From: Odoribacter sp. UBA944
GTDB lineage: Bacteria; Bacteroidota; Bacteroidia; Bacteroidales; Marinifilaceae
Direction of reading: 5' to 3'
NCBI GenBank assembly: GCA_002293375.1
Contig: DBDA01000001.1
Location: 1-33,154, forward strand
DNA length: 33,154 bases
Positions 16,003 through 24,245 of this stretch are shown here, piece by piece (the first letter of the stretch is position 1; each line of letters starts with the position of its first letter). The position numbers were made by a program, and so were the translations under genes. Below the pieces are notes generated by a model. It saw only the letters and a list, made by a program, of their open reading frames with translations. It searched no databases and had not been told where the DNA came from.

Positions 16003-18693
16003 TTAAAATTCATAGCTAATACCGATACTGATATCTTGTCCTTTTTTGAAATCGTTCAGCGTTAGTTTTTCACCCGATGAGATTTTGCGTGTCAACCGGA
16101 AAGAGGGATCGATTATATTCGAAGCTTTTGCTTTTAGTGTTATGTGTTTGTTGAATTTGCAGGATGCTGCAAAATCGAGCGTGGGAACGCCTTCTTCCAT
16201 AATATCTTCAAATCCTCCCGCACCGATGGTGTGGATGCGGTGGCTGAAATAGTTTAATACAAGCGCTGCCGTCACGTTTTTGTCTTTTTTCGTATAATTA
16301 TAGGATATGTCCATGTTGGCAAGGAATGGCGATGCGCCTTCCAGGGCGCTGTTCCTGGTTTCGGTATTGCGAATGTCTAACTTGAAGCGGGTATAGATAT
16401 AGGATGCATTCAAACCGACCGAAAGTTTGTTCATTTGTTCCTGTTCCGTGTTGAAACGGTTGAAGATGTTTTTCCGTACTTCCAACTCTACGCCGCCCGC
16501 TGTGGCATGATCGCTGATGTTGTTGTATGTGAGCATGCCGGCGGAATTTCCTTCGTCTACCCGGCCGATAGGATTTTGAATGTATTTGTAGAACCCGGTG
16601 AGCGAAAACAGTTCGCCCGGACTGATGTAGCAGTCCCATTTTAGGTCTACATTGTAGTTGTCCGACGGCTCGATATTCGGGTTTCCCTGGCTGACGAATG
16701 AAATATTTACATATTGATAGGGCGAAATTTCTTTGGATTGCGGCAATGTATACGTTTGGCTGGCCCCTAACCGGATGCTGTTTTTTTCGTTCAGATCGTA
16801 TTTCAGATTGAAACTCGGCAAATAAAAGCTTTGTTTAATGCTTTTTTCTCCGGGAGAAACGGTTTGTATGTGGTAGCTTACCGTCATGTCCACCCTATCT
16901 ATTCTGAAACCGATGTTTCCGGTGAGTTTTTTGAATAATTGGTAAGAGGCTTCCACGTAGGCTGAGTGAACATATTTTTTTACATCGTAGGTATTGGGAG
17001 TCCCTGTGCTCATCCGGAATTTTCCGGCTGCCAGATTGCTTTCGTTGTACCAGTCGTCTAACGTCATATCCTCCAGCGTAAATGTTCCGTTCGGGGCCGT
17101 AAAATTGTATTCGACGGCTTCAAATTCATTGTTTGAAAAACGGCCGTTATACCCTGCTTTCCATGCAGAGTTACCGCTGTTGAAACGGTCGTTCAACTTG
17201 TATGTCAAACCTGCTTTTGCGTTCAAGTCATTGTCGGTCAGCGTGGAAAAGAAACGTTTCTGACGATTGCTTTTCGTCAAACTGTATGTGTCCGCTTCTT
17301 GCCGGGAGAAATTGTTTTCCCGCCTGTCCGGTTCCGATCCCTTTACCGTATTATACGAACCGCCTGCGGTCAGTTTTAACTGTTTTGTCAATTCCCAGTC
17401 GGAGGACAATTGATTCACCAATAAAAGATTATCGTTGGTTTGCTGTCTGCGCATAACGCCCATGTAGTCAGGACTGTCCTGATACCGTTCGCCGTTGTAT
17501 CCGCTGTATTCCCCTACGTATTGATCGTTGGCGTGGATCATCATAAAATTGTATTGCAGGTTGTGTTTGCGACCCATCTGATAAAGCACGTTCCCGAGTA
17601 CAAGCTGACTGGTATTTTGCGAGTATTTATACCCTTTTTGGTTCTGCCACACGGCCCCGATCGTATTGGCGTTTCGAATGACCTCTTCCGTATAAGCGTA
17701 ATCCGTGCTGTGGGAGGCTGTTACAAAGAAGGAGAGCGGATTTTCATGGGTGCCGATACGGTACGATTTTCCGCGGGAAATGCCGAAACTGTGGTTGAGC
17801 GGGAGCGACACCGTCGAAGGGTCGAGGCTGTTGGCAAAGTTGAACTGCCCCTTTTCCGGTTGCTTCGTATGGGCAAAACCGAAGTAGCCGGAACCGTCCT
17901 GCCGGAGAAAATCGACACCGACTGCCGAGGTATTTACACCTGCCGAAGCGTCGATGCCCAGCATGTAGTCGCCCACCAGTTCTTTGGATGTAATATCAAT
18001 GATGGCGCCGCCTACGTCGGTATAACTGTGCCCGCCGAACACTTTGCTTACGCTGATATTTTGGATCACATCCGTTCCGAAAAAATCCAGCGCGATGTTT
18101 TTGTACTCCGGATCTTCTGACGGAATGGGGAATCCGTTCAGGAGCGTGGTGTTGTAGCGGTCGCCCAGGCCGCGTACAAAAACGTTTTTCACCCCCTCTT
18201 GCTTGGATATGCCGGAAACCTGCGCCACGGCTGCCTGTGCATCGCCGATGCCCTTGCGCGAAAGTTCGCGCGCACCGACGGCCTGTGTGGCGAGTAACGC
18301 CTCTTTTTGCTCCCGCATCAAAATGGCTTCACCGGAACGGTTGGCGCGTCCCACTACTTTGACGGCGTCAAGAACAAGGTCGTCGGGCGCTAAAAGTATT
18401 TCGATGTTTGTCTCTTTTCCGCTCTCAACCACCACGCCGCTTTTCCTGAGCGTTTGGTAACCAATGTACGAAACGATCAGGGTGTGTGTCCCTGCCGGAA
18501 TACCGGCAAGGGTGAATTTTCCGTCTATATCGGTCGTGGTCCCTTTGGTGGTGTTTTCGATCTGAACGGTTGTCCCGATCAGGGTCTCTTTGTTTTCCGA
18601 ATCGTAAATAATTCCGGAGATACTTCCGGCTTGCGCATGCAGATGGATGGATATGATCCCGAAAATAACCCACAAACAATATCTTTTTACCAT
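16003..18693 (-). CDS. TonB-dependent outer-membrane receptor
   Basis: The 896-residue product begins with a signal peptide (ending H-L-H-A-Q-A, residue 22). A CarboxypepD_reg-like domain follows (about 23-100, I-S-G-I-I-Y-D ... D-I-D-G-K-F-T-L-A-G-I-P). Then comes a plug domain (about 120-240) with V-R-G-L-G-D-R-Y-N-T-T-L-L-N-G-F-P-I-P, and a 22-strand-type barrel ending in S-Y-E-F. The V-R-G-L-G-D-R-Y-N plug signature differs from the SusC type, and no SusD gene accompanies it. The substrate is unknown; the neighbouring alkaline phosphatase suggests a phosphorylated or phosphate-linked ligand, which is inference only. No exact TAnnTTTG element was found in the 113 bases upstream. Confidence 0.93.
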   Translation of the reverse strand: MVKRYCLWVIFGIISIHLHAQAGSISGIIYDSENKETLIGTTVQIENTTKGTTTDIDGKFTLAGIPAGTHTLIVSYIGYQTLRKSGVVVESGKETNIEILLAPDDLVLDAVKVVGRANRSGEAILMREQKEALLATQAVGARELSRKGIGDAQAAVAQVSGISKQEGVKNVFVRGLGDRYNTTLLNGFPIPSEDPEYKNIALDFFGTDVIQNISVSKVFGGHSYTDVGGAIIDITSKELVGDYMLGIDASAGVNTSAVGVDFLRQDGSGYFGFAHTKQPEKGQFNFANSLDPSTVSLPLNHSFGISRGKSYRIGTHENPLSFFVTASHSTDYAYTEEVIRNANTIGAVWQNQKGYKYSQNTSQLVLGNVLYQMGRKHNLQYNFMMIHANDQYVGEYSGYNGERYQDSPDYMGVMRRQQTNDNLLLVNQLSSDWELTKQLKLTAGGSYNTVKGSEPDRRENNFSRQEADTYSLTKSNRQKRFFSTLTDNDLNAKAGLTYKLNDRFNSGNSAWKAGYNGRFSNNEFEAVEYNFTAPNGTFTLEDMTLDDWYNESNLAAGKFRMSTGTPNTYDVKKYVHSAYVEASYQLFKKLTGNIGFRIDRVDMTVSYHIQTVSPGEKSIKQSFYLPSFNLKYDLNEKNSIRLGASQTYTLPQSKEISPYQYVNISFVSQGNPNIEPSDNYNVDLKWDCYISPGELFSLTGFYKYIQNPIGRVDEGNSAGMLTYNNISDHATAGGVELEVRKNIFNRFNTEQEQMNKLSVGLNASYIYTRFKLDIRNTETRNSALEGASPFLANMDISYNYTKKDKNVTAALVLNYFSHRIHTIGAGGFEDIMEEGVPTLDFAASCKFNKHITLKAKASNIIDPSFRLTRKISSGEKLTLNDFKKGQDISIGISYEF

Positions 18694-18765
18694 AGATAAC
18701 TATCCCTTATTCTTTTGGTACAAAGAAATGGCAGGGTTATTAAGGAATGGTAACTGTCAGGAAAA

Positions 18766-18793
18766 CAAATCGTTTCTTTTTGATGACGATTTG
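18766..18793 (-). terminator. Possible terminator after the alkaline phosphatase gene
   Basis: CAAATCGT (18766-18773) pairs with ACGATTTG (18786-18793) around a 12-base loop. On the minus strand it is followed by TTTTCC. It sits between the phosphatase stop and the TonB receptor start. The large loop makes it moderate evidence. Confidence 0.45.
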
Positions 18794-18806
18794 ATTACAA
18801 CAAGGC

Positions 18807-20438
18807 TTATTCGAGCAGGGAAAGGGCTTCTTTCGAAACGTACCAGGTGTTGGTTTTATCCACAAAAATGGCAGGAGTTTTCATTTTTAGGACGGTGGAT
18901 TTTTTCCTCTTTTCCTGCAGAACGGCCAGGTTGCTGTTCGCTTCCAGGGTAATGGTGGTCCCGTTGTTTCCGGTCAAGGTCTGTTTGGAAGGGTTTGCAG
19001 CACGCTGTTGCAAGAACCTGTCCGGAACTTTGCAGTAGTATTTGTTGGTCAGGTTGTCCAACGGTTCCGTCAGGCCGGCGGCCCGGCAGAGGTATCGGTT
19101 GACTTCCGGGGCGGTCACCAATCCGGTTAACCGTTCTCCTTCCCGGGGGTCGTAAACGGCTAAAAATACATCTTCTCCGGTGTGACCGGTGGTGGTGAAA
19201 CCGATGTAGGTGTTCTCTTTCAGAATGCCGGCCAGCAGTTTTTTGAGTTTTCCGCTATCTTTTCTTGCATTCATCAGGGAGTGCATAGTCATTGAGTTGA
19301 GCCGGACAGGCCAGGTATTTTCGATAAGCGCCTGCACGTTATCCGCACCGCCGGGCATGCGGGTAAGGGTATCGATCAGGTATTCCAGGGTTTTTTTGCA
19401 TCCGATCAACGGATCTGTAATGTCATCCAGGGGCAAGGTGTCGTAATTGCCATTCGAAAAGGAGTTTCCGATGCTGATGCCGCTGTTCCCGTGATCCGGA
19501 CAGACCACCACCAAGGTATTATTCCGGTCTTTGGCAAACTCCACGGCCACTTGTACGGCGGCGTCAAAGGCGAGGGCTTCGGAGATCATGCCTACGGGGT
19601 CGTTGTCGTGGGCCGCCCAGTCGATCTTGCTCCCTTCCACCACGAGAAAAAAGCCGTTTTCGTTTTTGGATAAGGTATGGATGGCTTTGGTGATCATCTC
19701 CGCCAACGATGGCTGTTTAGCCGGATCTCTGTCCAAGTCGTTGTCCATGGCCTGTTCTCCGAATAACGCCCACAATTTTGTCCCCTGAAAGTGCTCTAAG
19801 GAGCGGCGGTCGTTCCGAAGTATTTTGTATCCGTTCGATTTTAAAAGTTCCTCCTGCTCTTTTGTCAATAACAGCGACTTTTTCCAGTTTCCGGCCCCTC
19901 CTCCGATCACTACATCTACGGAGTTGTGCACCATTTGTTTGCCGATGGTGGCATAGTCGCTCCGGTTGTACCAGTGTGCGGAGGTGGAGGCCGGCGTAGC
20001 GTGGGTGAATTCGCAGGTAAACACCAAGCCGATGGCTTTGTTGCTTTCGGTTCGTGCGGCTTCCACGACGCTCATCCGGGGAGTGTATGCGAGGCTGTCG
20101 GAGATTTTTACCAGGTCATGGCCTTTGTCGGCGGGCGGGTACATCCCGATGAATTTTGTTTGGGAAAGCTGGCCGGTCATGTAAGCGCTTCCGGTGGGGG
20201 CCGAATCGCCGATAGGCGTATTGCTGTTGTGGGTCTTTACGAATCCGCAAAAATAGGGATCCAGAGCCAACCCGGTCTTTGTTCCGCCGCTTTTGTCGTA
20301 TTGATACCAACGAGCCAACGAGAGGGTACTCAGGCTGGTCCCGTCGGGGATCATAAAGATTACGTTTTTTATTTCCTGCGCCCGGAGGGATCCGAAGATA
20401 ATAAAGCAACCGACGATAAGGGATGGTACTCTTTTCAT
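18807..20438 (-). CDS. Alkaline phosphatase (PhoA superfamily), exported
   Basis: This periplasmic or surface metallophosphatase releases phosphate from organic esters. Seen: signal peptide ending S-L-R-A before Q-E; the first metal aspartate in F-M-I-P-D-G-T-S; the nucleophile region G-D-S-A-P-T-G-S-A-Y-M-T-G, where the serine of D-S-A is the expected phosphorylated residue; E-G-S-K-I-D-W-A-A-H-D-N-D; the metal-binding P-D-H-G-N-S-G; and the final histidine in T-T-G-H-T-G-E-D-V. At 543 residues it is longer than E. coli PhoA, with a C-terminal extension after the last metal ligand. Start ATG 20438 is preferred over the frame open to 20468, which would overlap the promoter. It lies upstream of and in the same direction as the TonB receptor, which suggests a shared phosphate-scavenging role. 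Confidence 0.92.
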   Translation of the reverse strand: MKRVPSLIVGCFIIFGSLRAQEIKNVIFMIPDGTSLSTLSLARWYQYDKSGGTKTGLALDPYFCGFVKTHNSNTPIGDSAPTGSAYMTGQLSQTKFIGMYPPADKGHDLVKISDSLAYTPRMSVVEAARTESNKAIGLVFTCEFTHATPASTSAHWYNRSDYATIGKQMVHNSVDVVIGGGAGNWKKSLLLTKEQEELLKSNGYKILRNDRRSLEHFQGTKLWALFGEQAMDNDLDRDPAKQPSLAEMITKAIHTLSKNENGFFLVVEGSKIDWAAHDNDPVGMISEALAFDAAVQVAVEFAKDRNNTLVVVCPDHGNSGISIGNSFSNGNYDTLPLDDITDPLIGCKKTLEYLIDTLTRMPGGADNVQALIENTWPVRLNSMTMHSLMNARKDSGKLKKLLAGILKENTYIGFTTTGHTGEDVFLAVYDPREGERLTGLVTAPEVNRYLCRAAGLTEPLDNLTNKYYCKVPDRFLQQRAANPSKQTLTGNNGTTITLEANSNLAVLQEKRKKSTVLKMKTPAIFVDKTNTWYVSKEALSLLE

Positions 20439-20452
20439 GACAGTATTTTTAG

Positions 20453-20460
20453 CAAAAATA
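20453..20460 (-). promoter_or_regulatory. -7 promoter element for the alkaline phosphatase gene
   Basis: On the minus strand it reads TATTTTTG, an exact TAnnTTTG match, 14 bases before ATG 20438. No PhoB-type box was recognised. Confidence 0.45.
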
Positions 20461-20501
20461 ACAAGCAATTGTTTCGTTTGTATTTCAAATCCGATAAATC
20501 T

Positions 20502-21566
20502 TCAAGAACCTCTTTGTGTATTGTGCAATACGGCGTCTATCTGCGCGATCATCTCTTCGACGGAGGTGGTGTTGGTGTCGATGGCTATGCTGCCCGGATT
20601 GTAGGGGCCGTACCGTTCGATGCTGGTTCTTGAAAAGAGGCCGACGGTGGGCGTCTGTGCGGCGCTTGCCAGGTGCATCATCCCGCTGTCGGCCCCGATC
20701 CAAATGCGTGTATTGGCTATGAACGAGGCGATCTCCCGGATGTCTTTACAGTACCAGCTTGGCGCCTGAAAGTCAATTTGTGAAACATTTTCAATCGGCA
20801 AGATCTCTACGATGTTGTAGTCGCTTTCGTACTTTTCTTTCAATTTTCCATATACTTCCCCCCACCAGGTTTTGGAGTAACATTTGTCTCCTGTGGCAAA
20901 TGTAAAGACGGCGATGGTGTTTTGCCGGTCATTGACAACGGTGTGCAAGAGTGTTTTCCCGTTTTTCAACTCTTCTTTGCTGAGTTTGATGTTTAAAGAG
21001 GGGACGGGGCCGGATGGGGCCGGCGCTCCGAACAGGGGAGCGTATTCCCGGAAGTTGTATACGGGGAATTTGGCGATGTGGAGGTAGTCGTTGTATCGTT
21101 CCCGAAGCTCTTGCACGATGTCGTTGTAAATTTTACATTTTCCCCTGGCGAATGCTGTGGAGAGGCGCCCCGACGAAGAACCGTCGATGACGTTCAATAC
21201 CAGGTCATACCGGTATTTTCGTATGGATAGCCATACCTTCAGGTAGTTTCCCAGGGATTTGAACGGTTTCTTGGGGAGCCGGATGATTTGGTCTATCTGC
21301 GGATAGTTTTCAAAAATGACCGGTGACAAAAATCCCCGGACAAACAGGTCGATTTTGGCATTCAGGAATGTTTCGGACACTTCCTGGACCAGGGGAGTGA
21401 TCAGCAATTGATTGCCTAACCGGCTGTTGGGGCGGCTGATCAATATACGTTGCACCTGTCCGGGGTTCTCAGTGTAGTTCCGGATTTTTCCGGATTTTCC
21501 GATGTGCTGCGTCAATCCGTTCAGCGCCCTCCTCCTGTATACGTTTATCTGAGACTTGAAACTCAT
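20502..21566 (-). CDS. Glycosyltransferase family 9 (heptosyltransferase-like)
   Basis: This 354-residue cytoplasmic or membrane-associated transferase belongs to the GT9 group, which adds heptose or other sugars to the lipopolysaccharide core. Seen: the N-terminal Rossmann start R-I-L-I-S-R-P-N-S-R-L-G-N-Q-L-L-I-T-P-L, with the loop that binds the acceptor; the domain linker near residue 190; the donor-binding half with I-A-V-F-T-F-A-T-G; and the family end motif I-G-A-D-S-G-M-M-H-L-A-S-A, followed by G-L-F-S-R-T. The sugar and acceptor cannot be told. It is followed by the alkaline phosphatase, which has its own promoter, so it is probably a separate unit involved in the cell envelope. Confidence 0.88.
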   Translation of the reverse strand: MSFKSQINVYRRRALNGLTQHIGKSGKIRNYTENPGQVQRILISRPNSRLGNQLLITPLVQEVSETFLNAKIDLFVRGFLSPVIFENYPQIDQIIRLPKKPFKSLGNYLKVWLSIRKYRYDLVLNVIDGSSSGRLSTAFARGKCKIYNDIVQELRERYNDYLHIAKFPVYNFREYAPLFGAPAPSGPVPSLNIKLSKEELKNGKTLLHTVVNDRQNTIAVFTFATGDKCYSKTWWGEVYGKLKEKYESDYNIVEILPIENVSQIDFQAPSWYCKDIREIASFIANTRIWIGADSGMMHLASAAQTPTVGLFSRTSIERYGPYNPGSIAIDTNTTSVEEMIAQIDAVLHNTQRGS

Positions 21567-21679
21567 CCTCCTGTGCTGTAACTTGTTTGTGCAAAGAACG
21601 CTATTTTTAACATACGATCCAAATTTTTACAGATTGGTAATGATTGCGTAGCCTTATTGTTCAAAAGCCGTTGTCCAGC

Positions 21680-21723
21680 CTATGGAACACCTACGGAACA
21701 CCTACAGAATATCTACGGAATAC
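21680..21723. repeat. Four tandem 11-base units (consensus CTACGGAACAC)
   Basis: Consecutive units at 21680-21690, 21691-21701, 21702-21712 and 21713-21723 share C-T-A-y-r-G-A-A-y-A-y with one to three differences each. They lie in the 255-base gap between the GT9 and COG0523 genes, which holds no gene that I can support. The period is one helical turn. Confidence 0.8.
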
Positions 21724-21821
21724 GCTAAGACATTATCCAACCTGACCGACAGCCAGTACTACAATATTACGCATAATTGGTGATAAACGCAAGTGCCGCC
21801 GTTCATTGAAATGTAGTACTT

Positions 21822-22913
21822 TTACACCACCTCCGTAAACCGGTGGGTGGGTTGGGGACGGCCGGGTTGGAGGTAGCGCCAGGCTATCACTTCGGGGGTG
21901 TGGCTATCCGTACAGAGCGCGTCGAGCGTTTCGCGGACAATCCGGTCTAAGTTTTCCGGAGAGGTTTCCACGCGGGCGTTGATAATCAGTTTCACGTCCC
22001 GACTGCTGCCTGCGGTTCCTCGGGTAGAGAGTGTTTCACGGGTACCTGTCAAATTACCGACGATGAAGTTCCGACCGTTTTCGGCGATGACCTTTACATG
22101 TCCCACCGGAAGGTTTTCATTGTCGAAACGATCGGCTAAGCGGGTCAGGAAAATGCGGGTGAAATCATCCCAGTCGGTCGTTGCCCCGTGCAGTTGAACA
22201 GTGCCGTTCAGCCAGCCGAGCACCGCCTCGCCGTGAGCGTAGATGTCGTAGTCCACCTCTGTCAAGCGTTTGCCTGCCTCCGGGCGGTTCATCACCAGAG
22301 AGAGCCATTCGTCAATGCCTGCGCCTTGGATAGCGCTGACTGCCAGAACAGTGGCTGACGGGAACGTTTGGGCAGTGCGTTGTTTCAGGCTTTCTACCTG
22401 TTCTGCGTTCAATAGGTCGGATTTATTGATCAGTATGATATCGCTCTCTTCCAATTGTTTGCGATAGATGTAAGCGGCATCGGCATGCAGTCCGGCATTC
22501 CCGCCGGCCAATATGGAGTCAAGACGGGAAGGATCTGCCAACACGGAGAGAGGAGCCAACTGCAATTCGCGGTTCCAGTATTGCTTTAAGGGTTGCATAA
22601 TCGTAGCCGACAGGTCGGTGCAACTGCCCACCGGTTCGGCGATAATCACATCGGCGGCCACTTCGGTGCGGATTTTTTGAATAGCGTCCGTGAAACCGTT
22701 GAAATTGCAGCAGAAGCAACTGCCACTGACCTCCGCCACATGCAGGTTGTTGAGCGATAACAGCTCGCTATCCACCAGTTCGGGAGCCTGGTCGTTGGTA
22801 ATCAGTCCAACACGCAGGCCTTGTTTAATCAATCTCAGGGCTGTTTCCCGGAGTAAGGTGGTCTTGCCCGCTCCCAAAAAGCCGCCGGCTAAAATAAGTT
22901 TTGTATTGTTCAT
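21822..22913 (-). CDS. COG0523 (CobW/P47K-type) GTPase, putative metallochaperone
   Basis: This G3E-family P-loop GTPase of 363 residues belongs to a family of metal-insertion or metal-delivery proteins (CobW, YjiA, ZNG1). Seen: Walker A G-F-L-G-A-G-K-T-T-L (residues 11-20); the metal-binding C-x-C-C motif as G-S-C-F-C-C-N (C66, C68, C69); E-P-V-G-S-C in the middle; N-K-S-D for guanine specificity; and a CobW_C-like C-terminal region. It is 15 bases downstream of the aquaporin gene and shares its promoter. No cobalamin synthesis genes or B12 riboswitch are nearby, so a cobalt role is not indicated. With ArsR next door, a metalloid or metal stress role is the better guess. Confidence 0.9.
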   Translation of the reverse strand: MNNTKLILAGGFLGAGKTTLLRETALRLIKQGLRVGLITNDQAPELVDSELLSLNNLHVAEVSGSCFCCNFNGFTDAIQKIRTEVAADVIIAEPVGSCTDLSATIMQPLKQYWNRELQLAPLSVLADPSRLDSILAGGNAGLHADAAYIYRKQLEESDIILINKSDLLNAEQVESLKQRTAQTFPSATVLAVSAIQGAGIDEWLSLVMNRPEAGKRLTEVDYDIYAHGEAVLGWLNGTVQLHGATTDWDDFTRIFLTRLADRFDNENLPVGHVKVIAENGRNFIVGNLTGTRETLSTRGTAGSSRDVKLIINARVETSPENLDRIVRETLDALCTDSHTPEVIAWRYLQPGRPQPTHRFTEVV

Positions 22914-22928
22914 GCTCTTATGGTTTTA

Positions 22929-23741
22929 TTATTTTTCGCAATCACAGGATGCCGACTTCTTTTTCATAATCGGCTCAAATACATACAGAAAAAGGAGTGC
23001 AGCCACTATACCGCCTATAATAGGGCCTGCTATATAGACCCAGAAAAAGCCGCCACTGCTGTCCGGGAAAGCGGCACTTCCCCACCCCGTGAGCCAGGCT
23101 ACCAAACGGGGGCCGAAGTCGCGGGCGGGATTTAAACCGGCTTGTGTCAGCGGTGCGACTAAGCAAATAATGGAGGTAACGGTCAGCCCGATAAAAACAG
23201 GCGCCGTGTTGTCGCTGGGACGCCCGACATTGCAGCCTTCCGTCAAGGCAAAGATGAAGAGCACCAACAGAAAGGTGCCGAACGCTTCGGCGGCGATAGC
23301 CAACGGCAGGGACACCACAGCTGTGCCCCCCGGTTGGATGTAGTATTCGCCGAACATTTTGGCTGTCGCCACGGATTCACTGCTTCCCCTCAGGATGTTG
23401 TGGGAGGCTTCATACGCCTCAATGGAAGGGGCGAACAACAGGTAGATGGCCCAACCGGCCAGAAAAGCGCCGAGAAACTGCGCAATCAGGTAGGCGGGTA
23501 GTTTACGGGCCCCCATCCGTTTGCTCACCACCATACTGATGGATACAGCCGGATTCAGGTGGGCGCACGATAAGTGCCGGGTCAGGTAGATGGCCAGCAT
23601 CACCCCCAATCCCCAGGCAAGCCCAATCTGCAGGATACCGGTGTATTCGCCAAACAGGGTGGCTACGGCGACCGAGCCGCAGCCAAACAGTACCAGGATA
23701 AAGGTACCGACTAATTCTCCTGTAAATTCTTTTGTGTTCAT
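22929..23741 (-). CDS. Aquaglyceroporin (MIP family)
   Basis: This 270-residue inner-membrane channel has six helices and both half-helix signatures: H-L-N-P-A-V-S (first NPA) and A-G-L-N-P-A-R-D-F-G-P-R-L (second NPA). The aspartate after N-P-A-R is typical of glycerol-type rather than water-only channels. N-terminal G-E-L-V-G-T-F-I-L-V-L-F-G-C-G-S fits the GlpF group. The C-terminus carries a short Cys-containing tail (S-C-D-C-E-K). Members of this family also conduct arsenite and antimonite. Glycerol kinase and GlpD genes are absent, and an ArsR gene lies divergently upstream, so metalloid transport is a reasonable alternative to glycerol uptake. It leads an operon with the COG0523 GTPase. 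Confidence 0.9.
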   Translation of the reverse strand: MNTKEFTGELVGTFILVLFGCGSVAVATLFGEYTGILQIGLAWGLGVMLAIYLTRHLSCAHLNPAVSISMVVSKRMGARKLPAYLIAQFLGAFLAGWAIYLLFAPSIEAYEASHNILRGSSESVATAKMFGEYYIQPGGTAVVSLPLAIAAEAFGTFLLVLFIFALTEGCNVGRPSDNTAPVFIGLTVTSIICLVAPLTQAGLNPARDFGPRLVAWLTGWGSAAFPDSSGGFFWVYIAGPIIGGIVAALLFLYVFEPIMKKKSASCDCEK

Positions 23742-23788
23742 GATGTATATCGTTTTATGCTACAATGAATGTATAACTATGGTTTGTG

Positions 23789-23812
23789 GTTGTTCGCTGT
23801 TCGCCGAACAAC
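23789..23812. promoter_or_regulatory. Palindrome at the aquaporin transcription start, candidate operator
   Basis: GTTGTTCG (23789-23796) and CGAACAAC (23805-23812) form an inverted repeat with eight bases between. The spacer holds a second copy of TGTTCGC. The right arm touches the -7 box and the expected start site falls in the spacer or right arm, a typical place for an ArsR-type repressor to bind. The repressor gene diverges from here. Confidence 0.5.
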
Positions 23813-23842
23813 AAACATAAATACCTGTAAATCAATGACAAA
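23812..23842 (-). promoter_or_regulatory. Promoter of the aquaporin-COG0523 operon (-33 and -7)
   Basis: On the minus strand TTTG (23842-23839) is followed after 19 bases by TATGTTTG (23819-23812), matching the full Bacteroidota consensus TTTG-N19-TAnnTTTG. The -33 lies inside another TAnnTTTG match (TAGGTTTG, 23846-23839). The leader to ATG 23741 is about 60 bases. Confidence 0.7.
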
Positions 23843-23925
23843 CCTACTATAAGGGTTTCTATATTCCAAATTCTGCGGATGAAAATACAGGGCAAATGCA
23901 GGAATTTTTCTCTTTTTCCCCTATC

Positions 23926-24113
23926 GCTTCGGCTTGTTGTTTCCGAAAGCGGTCTCCGCGGCCGGTTTACCAAGCCCCGGCTTTCGCTGGAATCCGCAAC
24001 CTTCTCAGTCGCTGCGCTCCTTCGTCGAGCAGAGCGGATTCCGGGCGCTCAGCCAGAGCAAGTAAACAATTCGCCGCTCCCGACCACGCTTTCGGAAATC
24101 AACAGGCCGAAGC
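23926..24113. repeat. Nested inverted-repeat element in the aquaporin/arsR gap
   Basis: Outer arms 23926-23954 and 24082-24113 are near-perfect inverted copies (about 28 positions agree, with small insertions in the right arm). Inner arms GGAATCCGC (23989-23997) and GCGGATTCC (24034-24042) enclose a smaller hairpin (GCTC/GAGC, 24016-24030). The element is GC-rich against an AT-rich surround. The rest of this 504-base gap (23742-24245) holds the aquaporin promoter and operator, and a weak -7-like TAATTTAT (24218-24225) 20 bases before arsR. The open frames across it look like chance. Confidence 0.65.
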
Positions 24114-24245
24114 TTCGTGCGTCTTGCGCCGACTGCCCAAAGGGAGGAAGGTGGTTAGGATTCCAGTTTCGGCGGAAAATTCCAACAAGCTCTAAACCAC
24201 CCTGCAAATTTTTTGTCTAATTTATTTCAATGATGTCACCAGCCT

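Noticed and set aside
16003..18693. SusC/SusD polysaccharide utilisation locus
   Set aside because: The plug is not SusC-like, there is no SusD, and there are no glycoside hydrolases in the window.
21822..22913. Cobalamin-synthesis role for the CobW-like gene
   Set aside because: No cobalamin genes or B12 riboswitch are nearby; the COG0523 family is broad and the ArsR context points elsewhere.
23879..24220. Open frames of about 100 codons in the arsR/aquaporin gap
   Set aside because: They cross a nested inverted repeat, have low-complexity Arg/Ser composition and no recognised domain; treated as structure rather than protein.
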